A DNA stretch of 12,232 nucleotides from a bacterium (GTDB lineage Bacteria; Armatimonadota; Fimbriimonadia; Fimbriimonadales; JBAXQP01), in NCBI GenBank assembly GCA_037131655.1, contig JBAXQP010000053.1:1-12232 (forward strand), written 5' to 3'. The notes beneath the pieces are model-generated. The model did no database searches. It worked only from the letters and a program-made list of their open reading frames with translations, and was not told the origin of the DNA. This document shows positions 6,569-12,232 of the stretch, in pieces (within the stretch, counting starts at the first letter, position 1; every line of letters begins with the position of its first letter). Position numbers and translations under genes: made by a program.

Positions 6569-8824
6569 TTAATGAACTTTCAGCTTGTGAATGGGAGGTA
6601 TGGTTGGTTTTGGAATCCTGATACCCAAACTTTTTTCTTGTGATGGATCAGCCAAAACAGCATTGAAACGAGCTAAATCAGTAATCGGAGCTAAACACAC
6701 ATTGCCCCGACACAGAAATGCGGAGGGAAGGGTCGCGACGTTATAAAATGAAGGCGCATTCTTTTGAGAATAGACGACCACTAGCGTCTTGATAGGGCTT
6801 TGCCTTGCCGCAGCATCATAGAAAGCTTGAGTCTTTGCATCAGCCGGATCGCCAATAATTACCACATGCAAAGGAGGCATGAGATGACGTAGGACTGAAC
6901 GATTAAATGAACTAGCATCCAAACCGAGTAAGCTCGCAGTTCCTGCTACAGCGTTTAAGGTTCGTTGTGAGTGCTCTATCCATTTCACATCACCTGTCCA
7001 AGCGGATAAATCATCGAGAACCCCCGCCACAATTGAATTCGCAGCCGGAAGCGGTTCATCCTTAATTGGCTTGTGGAGGCATAAAGTTATCCCTGCTGAA
7101 CTTCGCACATCAGCCAAATCGTAAAATCCACCTTCTGCTGTGTCCTCATACCGACTGATTGCATAATTCATCAATCGTTTAGCAAACAGAAGCAAAGCAG
7201 GTTCCCCAGTAACCCCAAAAACATCAATAGCTGCGCGAGCCGCCCAAACTTGATCGTCGAGCCAACCGGCTCCCTCAGCCTCCGATAACTTGTAGGCTTT
7301 CATATGATAAAGTCCACCATCCGGCGCAACCATATTTAGCCGAATAGCGTTCATTGCATCCACAGCCTCATCACGCAACGAATTAGACATCAGGGGGTCA
7401 TCATAAAAAACTCGGTGGGCAGTTAATAATGCAGAAATGGCAATTCCATTAAGATGAGTAAAAACAGTCTTATCAACGGAAGGTGGTTTAAGCGCCTTGT
7501 CACGAGTTTCCCGCATTTTTTGAGTAGCAGAACGCACCAACTGCCTGGCAACATCTTCCGTAACACCCATCTTTGCAGCCAGCTTGTTATAAGATATGGC
7601 CACTCTGAGCGCATTTACCCCTAATTTCCCATAGTCCCCATTTCTTGTGATGTCATAGTATAAAGAGGCAGCTCGATACTCATCTCCGGAGACGGCTGCT
7701 GCCAGATCAGACAACCTCCAAGTGTAAAAACTTCCATCATCACCCTTCGCATTATCCGAATCCTGGGATGCCCAGAAAGCGCCGCTGCTCTTATCAAGCA
7801 GGTTCTGAGATAAATAATCCTGAATTCCATAAACGATATCGCGATAAAGTGGCTTTTTGAAGACGGAATAAGCAAGAGAGTAGACACGCATCATTTGGGC
7901 ATTTTGGGATAAAAGCTTTTCAAAATTAGGTTCACCCCAATCAAAATCGTAGCTCTCATTGAAGAAACCGCCTCTTAAGTGGTCGTAAAGCGCCGATTGA
8001 GCCAGTGTGTCAAGGGTATGTGTCACCATTCGCCCCGCTTCAATATCGCCCATCTTGACATAACGAAAGATGAGTAGCTCCAAAAGCGCCGGACGCATTG
8101 GCTTACTTTTATCAGCAGCCCTAAACCCACCTTCCTCAGGATCATAAGCTGCAATAATCTGGTTACGGAGCTGCTCGAGTGTCTGATAATTTGCTTCCCC
8201 CGGCAACGGTTTCATCAATTGATCAGCGCTGGCTCGTTGTGAGAAAGCTTGGGCAGTTATTTCATGCTGTTCGCGGTTCATATTCCACTCTTCACTAATT
8301 CGTGCAAGTAACTCTTTTAAGTGGTTCTTCGAAACGGACCCAACCGAGTAGAGTAGATTGCCATTCGTATCCAAAAGCACAATAAGCGGAAGACCACCTT
8401 TGAATTCGCTGGCTTTCTCGCTTGTCTGAAGCTGTGCTTGAATAAAGTAACGCCGATACAACTCAGGATGAACATCGATACCCACTTTGATTGCGACAAA
8501 ACGACGATTGATTACATCCACTAAATCCGCGTCATCATAGGTAAGACGGTTCATTTCATGGCTATCATGTGACCAGCAAGCGCCAAGATCCAAGAGAACA
8601 ATCTTATCCTCACTTTTGGCCTTTTTGAAGGCATCAGGTCCCCACTCATGCCAATCAATCAACTGGAACCTAGCTTGCCGAGCGTAGGTATCATGGGATT
8701 CACCCAACCCATTCTCAATATCTTGATCCTGATTACGCAATAATTGGCCTACTAATGCAAGGCCGACAATGCAAATCACTGTTAACATAAGCCATTGGAA
8801 GCGAGGAGAGTGCGAATTCATCAT
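6569..8824 (-). CDS. Membrane-anchored DUF255/YyaL (SSP411-type) thioredoxin-like protein lacking CxxC
   Basis: The 751-residue product has a membrane helix at 10-29 preceded by a short polar N-terminus, so the rest is probably extracytoplasmic. Residues 50-180 form the thioredoxin-like DUF255 domain: WHEWGPDAFKKAK at 58-70, the active-site region at 81-91, FVAIKVGID at 109-117 and GGLPLIVLLD at 143-152. Where the family usually has CHWCH, this protein has ACWSH (82-86), so the redox pair is missing. Residues from about 225 onward resemble the family's alpha/alpha-barrel (six-hairpin) part, with GGFRA, LYDHLRGGFF, FEKLLSQNAQ at 301-310, ASQDSDNAKGDDGSFYTW at 352-369 and HLNGIAISALL. The biochemical role of the family is not firmly established. 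GAGG 7 nt before the first of two ATGs supports 8824. The mscS-like gene follows at 40 bp. Confidence 0.9.
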   Translation of the reverse strand: MMNSHSPRFQWLMLTVICIVGLALVGQLLRNQDQDIENGLGESHDTYARQARFQLIDWHEWGPDAFKKAKSEDKIVLLDLGACWSHDSHEMNRLTYDDADLVDVINRRFVAIKVGIDVHPELYRRYFIQAQLQTSEKASEFKGGLPLIVLLDTNGNLLYSVGSVSKNHLKELLARISEEWNMNREQHEITAQAFSQRASADQLMKPLPGEANYQTLEQLRNQIIAAYDPEEGGFRAADKSKPMRPALLELLIFRYVKMGDIEAGRMVTHTLDTLAQSALYDHLRGGFFNESYDFDWGEPNFEKLLSQNAQMMRVYSLAYSVFKKPLYRDIVYGIQDYLSQNLLDKSSGAFWASQDSDNAKGDDGSFYTWRLSDLAAAVSGDEYRAASLYYDITRNGDYGKLGVNALRVAISYNKLAAKMGVTEDVARQLVRSATQKMRETRDKALKPPSVDKTVFTHLNGIAISALLTAHRVFYDDPLMSNSLRDEAVDAMNAIRLNMVAPDGGLYHMKAYKLSEAEGAGWLDDQVWAARAAIDVFGVTGEPALLLFAKRLMNYAISRYEDTAEGGFYDLADVRSSAGITLCLHKPIKDEPLPAANSIVAGVLDDLSAWTGDVKWIEHSQRTLNAVAGTASLLGLDASSFNRSVLRHLMPPLHVVIIGDPADAKTQAFYDAAARQSPIKTLVVVYSQKNAPSFYNVATLPSAFLCRGNVCLAPITDLARFNAVLADPSQEKSLGIRIPKPTIPPIHKLKVH

Positions 8825-8842
8825 GTTTTAGCCTCAATATGA

Positions 8843-8866
8843 TTCTAAAGTAGCTGAGCTTTAGAA
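8843..8866. promoter_or_regulatory. Perfect 8-bp inverted repeat (operator-like) in divergent intergenic region
   Basis: TTCTAAAG at 8843-8850 is repeated in inverted orientation as CTTTAGAA at 8859-8866 with an 8-bp spacer. It starts 18 bp upstream of the DUF255 start codon, in the 140-bp gap between divergent genes. It could be a binding site for a dimeric regulator or a 5' UTR hairpin of the minus-strand transcript. No T-run follows on either strand, so it is not a standard terminator. Confidence 0.45.
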
Positions 8867-8879
8867 GTCAAGTGCCAAG

Positions 8880-8909
8880 TTGATTACACGCTAGGAATGA
8901 AGCTAATTC
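8880..8909 (+). promoter_or_regulatory. Tentative promoter for mrp-nfo
   Basis: TTGATT at 8880-8885 and TAATTC at 8904-8909 are separated by 18 bp, a passable sigma-70-type pair facing the mrp gene. An alternative -10, TACACT at 8932-8937, has no good -35. Either would be expected here because mrp begins a new transcription unit. Confidence 0.25.
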
Positions 8910-8951
8910 CATTCAATCCTCAAACATTAGGTACACTAAAAGAGTATTCTC

Positions 8952-8958
8952 AGGAGGT
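8952..8958 (+). promoter_or_regulatory. Consensus Shine-Dalgarno defining the TTG start of mrp
   Basis: AGGAGGT lies 6 nt before the TTG at 8965. The first in-frame ATG is far inside the conserved N-terminal domain, so this site decides for the TTG start. Confidence 0.8.
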
Positions 8959-8964
8959 AACAAA

Positions 8965-10053
8965 TTGGCGACTATCACCGAACAGCAAGTATTAGAAGCG
9001 CTTCAGGTCATCATCGACCCTGACCTTCAACGTGACATCGTATCGCTTGGGTTTGTCAAAGACATCAAGATTGAGGACGGGCACGTACGAGTCAAGATCG
9101 AACTGACCACCCCTGCCTGTCCGGTGAGAGATATGTTCAAGCAGCAAGCCACCCAAGCGGTAAGCGTCATCCCGGGCGTGCGGAACGTCACGGTGGAGAT
9201 GACATCACAGGTTCGCTCACGGCCGGAAACCCCCGAACAACTTCTGCCGGGGGTCAAGCAAGTGGTCGCCATTGCCAGCGGTAAGGGCGGCGTGGGCAAG
9301 TCCACTGTTGCCGTCAACCTGGCGGTCGCATTGGCGAAGACCGGCGCCAAGGTTGGATTGCTTGATGCCGACGTTTATGGCCCAACCGTTCCAAAGCTGA
9401 TGGGTTGCGCTAATGAGCACCCCATCGCCGAAGACGGCAAGCTCATCCCTATCGAAACCTTCGGCATCAAGATGATGTCTTTGGGGATGTTGATAACTGA
9501 GGACTCGGCTGTGCTTTGGCGAGGGCCGATGGTTGCCAGCGCTGTTCAGCAGCTTCTCTCTGATGTCAAATGGGGTGAACTTGACTACCTGCTGGTCGAC
9601 CTGCCTCCCGGCACCGGTGATGCACCCATGACCCTCGGCCAAAGCGTTCCGTTAGCGGGTGTAGTAATTGTATTAACCCCGCAGGATGTCGCTGCTACGA
9701 TTGCAGCCAAATCGATACAACTCTTCCAACGACTGGATGCGCCTATCCTTGGCATCGTCGAGAACATGGCGGGGTTTGTGTGCTCCCACTGCGGCGAAGT
9801 CACCCAGATATTCTCAGGCCAGTCCGGTCCCGAACTTGCTAAGCGGTTCAAGATCCCCTTCCTCGGCTCAATTCCCCTCGACCCCAACATCAGCGCTTCG
9901 GGCGATCAGGGAACCCCGGCCATAGAGGCTTATCCCGACTCAACACAGGCCAAAGCCTTCACAGAGATTACCGGCAAGCTCGCACAGCAGATCAGTATCA
10001 TGGCGACAGTGCAAAAAGATCTCATTCGCAACGTACCGTTAATTAAGAGGTAA
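8965..10053 (+). CDS. apbC: Mrp/NBP35-family iron-sulfur cluster carrier ATPase (ApbC)
   Basis: Mrp/ApbC proteins are cytoplasmic P-loop ATPases that bind and deliver Fe-S clusters to target enzymes. The 362-residue product has an N-terminal MIP18/DUF59 domain (about 5-80: DPDLQRDIVSLGFVKD at 18-33, TTPACPV at 48-54 with the conserved cysteine). A short linker leads to the ATPase domain with a deviant Walker A, GKGGVGKST, at 106-114, LLDADVYGPTVPKLMG at 132-147, and DLPPGTGDAPMT at 212-223. The bridging cluster-binding CxxC is CSHC at 273-276. All residues expected for function are present, and the two-domain layout and length are typical. Translation starts at TTG 8965. The nfo gene begins 4 bp after the stop, so the two are probably one transcription unit. 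The symbol could equally be mrp. Confidence 0.96.
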   Translation: MATITEQQVLEALQVIIDPDLQRDIVSLGFVKDIKIEDGHVRVKIELTTPACPVRDMFKQQATQAVSVIPGVRNVTVEMTSQVRSRPETPEQLLPGVKQVVAIASGKGGVGKSTVAVNLAVALAKTGAKVGLLDADVYGPTVPKLMGCANEHPIAEDGKLIPIETFGIKMMSLGMLITEDSAVLWRGPMVASAVQQLLSDVKWGELDYLLVDLPPGTGDAPMTLGQSVPLAGVVIVLTPQDVAATIAAKSIQLFQRLDAPILGIVENMAGFVCSHCGEVTQIFSGQSGPELAKRFKIPFLGSIPLDPNISASGDQGTPAIEAYPDSTQAKAFTEITGKLAQQISIMATVQKDLIRNVPLIKR

Positions 10054-10057
10054 AGCG

Positions 10058-10900
10058 ATGGCGGAAAGACTAATCGGGGCGCATCTATCAACTGCGGGCG
10101 GGATGCAGAATGCTCTCTATCTGGGTAAGGAAGCGGGCTGCACCGTTGTTCAGATATTCACAGCCAGCCCGCGACAGTGGAAGAGCAGTCCCTTAAAAGA
10201 AGAGACCCCTGACGCATTCAATAAGGCCCGCGCAGAAACCGGCATCGACTGCGCGATCGCACACGACTCCTACCTAATCAACATGGCCGCGAGTGATGAA
10301 GGACTGATAGGCCGCTCACAGGGCGCCTTTATTGAAGAGATGGAACGATGCCATGCCCTCGGCATTCCCTATGCTGTCACCCACATGGGCGCGCACGTTG
10401 ATAACAGCTTCGAAGCGGGAATGGCCAACGCTGCCGCCTCCCTCAAGAAGCTCTTGGAGATAGGCCCAAAAGACGTGCACATCACCCTTGAAACCACTGC
10501 AGGGCAAGGCACCGGTATCGGCTACCGCTTCGAACAAATCGCAGAGCTTATCGAAATGGCCGGGGGAAGCGACCGTCTGGCCGTGTGCATCGACACCTGT
10601 CACATCTTCGCCGCCGGCTACGACCTTCGCACTCCCGAAACCTACAACGACACCATGGCCCAGTTCGACAAGCTAATCGGCTTCAACCGCCTGCGCGTCA
10701 TCCACGCCAACGACTCCCTCAAACCCCTAGGCTCCCGAGTAGACCGCCACGCCACCCCCGGCGAAGGCCAACTCGGCCTAGAAGCCTTCCGCCTCCTCCT
10801 AAATGACCCCCGCCTAACCCACATCCCCATCATCATAGAAGAACCCGACGACACAAAGATAGCCGCAGATGTGGCGAGATTGAGGAAGCTAGCGAAGTAG
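10058..10900 (+). CDS. nfo: Endonuclease IV (AP endonuclease, deoxyribonuclease IV)
   Basis: Nfo cleaves DNA 5' to abasic sites in base excision repair and uses three zinc ions. The 280-residue product carries all expected ligands at the same numbering as I recall for E. coli Nfo: H69, H109, E145, D179, H182, H216, D229, H231 and E261. Family motifs include GAHLSTAGG at 7-15, LETTAGQGTGIG at 144-155, CIDTCHIFAAGYD at 177-189 and HANDSLKPLGSRVDRH at 216-231. The ATG at 10058 has AGAGG at 10046-10050, overlapping the end of mrp, with a 7-nt spacer, so translation is likely coupled. The last third has an unusual excess of C-ending codons on the coding strand compared with its first half. No strong terminator follows directly. 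Confidence 0.97.
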   Translation: MAERLIGAHLSTAGGMQNALYLGKEAGCTVVQIFTASPRQWKSSPLKEETPDAFNKARAETGIDCAIAHDSYLINMAASDEGLIGRSQGAFIEEMERCHALGIPYAVTHMGAHVDNSFEAGMANAAASLKKLLEIGPKDVHITLETTAGQGTGIGYRFEQIAELIEMAGGSDRLAVCIDTCHIFAAGYDLRTPETYNDTMAQFDKLIGFNRLRVIHANDSLKPLGSRVDRHATPGEGQLGLEAFRLLLNDPRLTHIPIIIEEPDDTKIAADVARLRKLAK

Positions 10901-11116
10901 GCGAAAGACGAAAGGAGCGTAACAACGATGCAACCTCCACCTAACCTTACTAATTGATAACCCCAACCATCTCGTGACATGGGCATCTTTATCTGATCTA
11001 AACCCGACTATACGCCATAGGTTGCCCAAAGTCCTGCTTTACAGCTGACGGTGTTTACGCAATCCTACTATTTCACGGAATACTACTGATTTACCCAAAC
11101 ATAGCCTCATCGCGGC

Positions 11117-11146
11117 ATATTGATAAAGACGTAGGCTTATCAATAT
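11117..11146. repeat. Perfect 10-bp inverted repeat with 10-bp loop
   Basis: ATATTGATAA at 11117-11126 and TTATCAATAT at 11137-11146 are perfect inverted copies. An alternative stem, AAGACG (11126-11131) with CGTCTT (11148-11153), overlaps it, so the two hairpins exclude each other in RNA; the second is followed by CGCTTTT. The element could be a protein-binding site, a weak terminator or a remnant of a mobile repeat. Confidence 0.5.
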
Positions 11147-11230
11147 CCGTCTTCGCTTTTGTTCGGGATGACATAAACAAGCCGTCGGGGTCTGCCTTTG
11201 GCTTCTTTTAAGTGGAAGTAAGGCTGGTAG

Positions 11231-11274
11231 GGATAGTTTCCCCTGCTTGTCAGGATAGTTTGTAACGCTTCTCA
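11231..11274. repeat. Two 22-bp direct repeat units (GGATAGTTT type)
   Basis: Units 11231-11252 and 11253-11274 both begin GGATAGTTT and share a second block with GCTT and TCA near their ends. By my count they match at 16 of 22 positions. The period equals that of the larger array at 11303-11390, but the sequence is different. Confidence 0.5.
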
Positions 11275-11302
11275 GGGGGCTACTCTACCGACGCAGAGGC
11301 GA

Positions 11303-11390
11303 TGTCTAACCGATGTGGGGTTAGAGTCTAATGGGCGAGGGGGCAGTGTCTAGGTGATGAGAAACGGGTGTCTAACCGATGATGGATCGG
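11303..11390. repeat. Degenerate 22-bp tandem repeat array, four units
   Basis: Units start at 11303, 11325, 11347 and 11369. The core TGTCTAACCGATG is identical in the first and fourth units; the third reads TGTCTAGGTGATG and the second AGTCTAATGGGCG. The remaining 9 bases are variable and purine/G-rich. A possible fifth, more decayed unit (TCTACCGACG) lies just upstream at about 11284. The array ends 1 bp before the stop codon of the HU-like gene and would be in its 3' UTR. Direct repeats with no spacers exclude CRISPR. Confidence 0.65.
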
Positions 11391-11391
11391 G

Positions 11392-12111
11392 TCAGACGGC
11401 GTCCTCGGGGAAGGCGCAGCAAGCGTTGAAGGGTTCGGGCCACTGGGTGGTTCTCAGGCGCCTGCTGTTTCTTCGACGCGTCCTTACCTCTATTCGGTAG
11501 ATGGCGCCGGGTTCGATAGTGTCGGGGACGATAGGCAGGAGCTTTCGCTCGCCGCAGTAGAGGTAGATGGAGCATCGGGCTTCGCTGCCGGTTAGCTGAT
11601 TCACAAAGAAAACGCCCTCGTCGGAGGCTTTCTCATCAAACTTCAACCGCTCGCCTCGCAACTCAAGAACGTCCCTTGCGCTCAGTAGTTCGAGGGTGCC
11701 GGAAATGGAGGTTAGACTACGCAGCTCAGGGTCTTGCGACGCGGGCTCCACTCGTTCGAGGGTGATGCCCTCTCGGATATCGTGTGTGAGGGCTGGGCTT
11801 GGGCGGCAAAAGATAGTGATATTGGGGTTCTTGGGAAGGAGGTCGTGAGGGGTATTTAGCTTTGCATGGATCGCCGTGCCGAAGGTGCCGAGGCCCGGAA
11901 TAGTGACGCTATTACCCTTCAGTAACTCTATCTTAACCTGATTGAAGATGCGCTGCAACACCCCCGCAGCGGTGGCGGAAGACACGCGCGTGCCTTTCGT
12001 ACTGGCCTTCAGCAGTTCACTCGTCTCGACCGTCTTGCGGTTTCTAAGGCGGGCCTGATAGCTCTCATCCTTCGTCAACACGTTGCGGACAACTTCATAT
12101 TGCAGGGGCAT
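11392..12111 (-). CDS. HU-like DNA-binding protein with C-terminal DUF4469/Ig-like domain
   Basis: HU/IHF-fold proteins bend and compact DNA. In this 239-residue product residues 1 to about 125 resemble the HU-like domain of the longer two-domain proteins known best from Bacteroidota: MPLQYEVVRN, SSATAAGVLQRIFNQVKIELLKGNSV at 44-69 and the diagnostic IPGLGTFG at 71-78. Residues 135-225 look like the DUF4469-type beta domain often attached to it (LELRGERLKFDE, GVFFV, PIVPDTIEPGAIYRIEVRT), ending in an arginine-rich segment at 210-220. A TTG start at 12123 is possible, but GGAGAG 4 nt before the ATG at 12111, and homology starting at MPLQY, favour the ATG. The DNA-binding role is inferred from the fold; the job of the second domain is unknown. 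It sits 54 bp after another minus-strand gene. Confidence 0.85.
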   Translation of the reverse strand: MPLQYEVVRNVLTKDESYQARLRNRKTVETSELLKASTKGTRVSSATAAGVLQRIFNQVKIELLKGNSVTIPGLGTFGTAIHAKLNTPHDLLPKNPNITIFCRPSPALTHDIREGITLERVEPASQDPELRSLTSISGTLELLSARDVLELRGERLKFDEKASDEGVFFVNQLTGSEARCSIYLYCGERKLLPIVPDTIEPGAIYRIEVRTRRRNSRRLRTTQWPEPFNACCAFPEDAV

Positions 12112-12115
12112 GGGG

Positions 12116-12121
12116 CTCTCC
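12116..12121 (-). promoter_or_regulatory. Shine-Dalgarno choosing the ATG at 12111 for the HU-like gene
   Basis: On the minus strand GGAGAG precedes the ATG at 12111 by 4 nt. It overlaps the alternative TTG start at 12123, which has no such site. A TAATAT at 12143-12138 could be a -10 box for this gene. Confidence 0.5.
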
Positions 12122-12165
12122 AAGTAGCAAACTACCTATATTATCGGCTGTTTGGATCTCTGACC

Positions 12166-12232
12166 CTAGTAATACCACTCCACCGTCTCGTTGATTAGTT
12201 CGCGGAAGTAGCGGTAGTTGTCCCATGAGATA
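12166..12232 (-). CDS. C-terminal 21 residues of an unidentified protein (truncated by window edge)
   Basis: Reading leftward from the window edge, a frame gives 21 residues rich in aromatic and acidic residues (NYRYFRELINETVEWYY) and then TAG at 12168-12166. The composition is that of a folded protein tail, unlike the other two frames on this strand. I do not recognise the family. It lies upstream of the HU-like gene on the same strand with 54 bp between them, so the two may share a transcript. Confidence 0.6.
   Translation of the reverse strand, partial: ISWDNYRYFRELINETVEWYY

Larger units (their letters stand above)
10901..11391. other. Long intergenic region without a convincing gene
   Basis: About 490 bp separate nfo from the convergent HU-like gene. 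A ribosome-site-like AAAGGAG (10911-10917) precedes a 9-codon ORF (10928-10957, MQPPPNLTN), too short to call a gene. An AT-rich inverted repeat lies at 11117-11146, and 22-bp-periodic repeats occupy 11231-11274 and 11303-11390. A weak hairpin pairs AAGCC (11179-11183) with GGCTT (11200-11204) followed by CTTTT and could be a poor terminator for mrp-nfo. I see no tRNA cloverleaf, known small RNA or transposase remnant. Confidence 0.5.

Noticed and set aside
9217..9642. Minus-strand 141-codon ORF opposite mrp
   Set aside because: The plus frame encodes a fully conserved ATPase; the antisense frame resembles no protein and has no ribosome site.
10585..10806. Arginine/proline/histidine-rich plus-strand ORF inside nfo
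   Set aside because: It is an out-of-frame shadow produced by the C-rich codon run; the nfo frame has all catalytic residues.
10928..10957. Nine-codon ORF after an AAAGGAG element
   Set aside because: It is too short to support as a gene without conservation; kept only as a note in the intergenic entry.
11303..11390. CRISPR array
   Set aside because: The units are contiguous 22-bp direct repeats with no unique spacers, and no cas gene is nearby.
11372..11575. Minus-strand arginine-rich ORF overlapping the 3' end of the HU-like gene
   Set aside because: It is out of frame with the HU-like gene, runs into the repeat array and has low-complexity composition.

Overview
The window is bacterial chromosomal DNA of moderate GC content. 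It is densely coded, with Shine-Dalgarno sites, ATG and TTG starts and compact operons. Flagellar export genes (flhA, flhF) show a motile bacterium. A secreted protein with a broken peptidase motif, an ankyrin protein and a HU-like protein with an Ig-like tail fit an uncultured phylum such as Armatimonadota or a relative. That placement is a weak inference; no rRNA or other taxonomic marker is present.

Layout. Positions 3-5725 (+): the probable tail of an unknown CDS, a secreted/membrane protein resembling a metallopeptidase family but with an incomplete HExxH, a membrane-anchored ankyrin-repeat protein, a secreted CapA-family protein, then flhA and flhF overlapping by 4 bp. Positions 5722-8824 (-): a DUF255/YyaL-type protein with a membrane anchor and no CxxC, followed by a small MscS-type channel. 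The mscS and flhF stop codons overlap tail to tail. Positions 8825-8964: a divergent intergenic region with a perfect 8-bp inverted repeat. Positions 8965-10900 (+): an Mrp/ApbC iron-sulfur carrier ATPase (TTG start) and endonuclease IV. Positions 10901-11391: about 490 bp without a convincing gene, holding an AT-rich inverted repeat and two stretches of degenerate 22-bp tandem repeats. Positions 11392-12232 (-): a HU-like DNA-binding protein and, upstream of it, the last 21 codons of another gene that runs off the window.

How the genes work together. FlhA (export gate) and FlhF (SRP-type GTPase for flagellar placement) form a real functional pair. The upstream surface/secreted genes are co-directional but have no evident flagellar role. 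Mrp and Nfo are close enough to be co-transcribed, but they are housekeeping functions (Fe-S delivery, base excision repair). No defence system, prophage, transposon, CRISPR array or tRNA was recognised. The least ordinary items are two proteins that keep a family scaffold but lack the catalytic or redox signature, and the 22-bp-periodic noncoding repeats. I see no convincing new multi-gene system.
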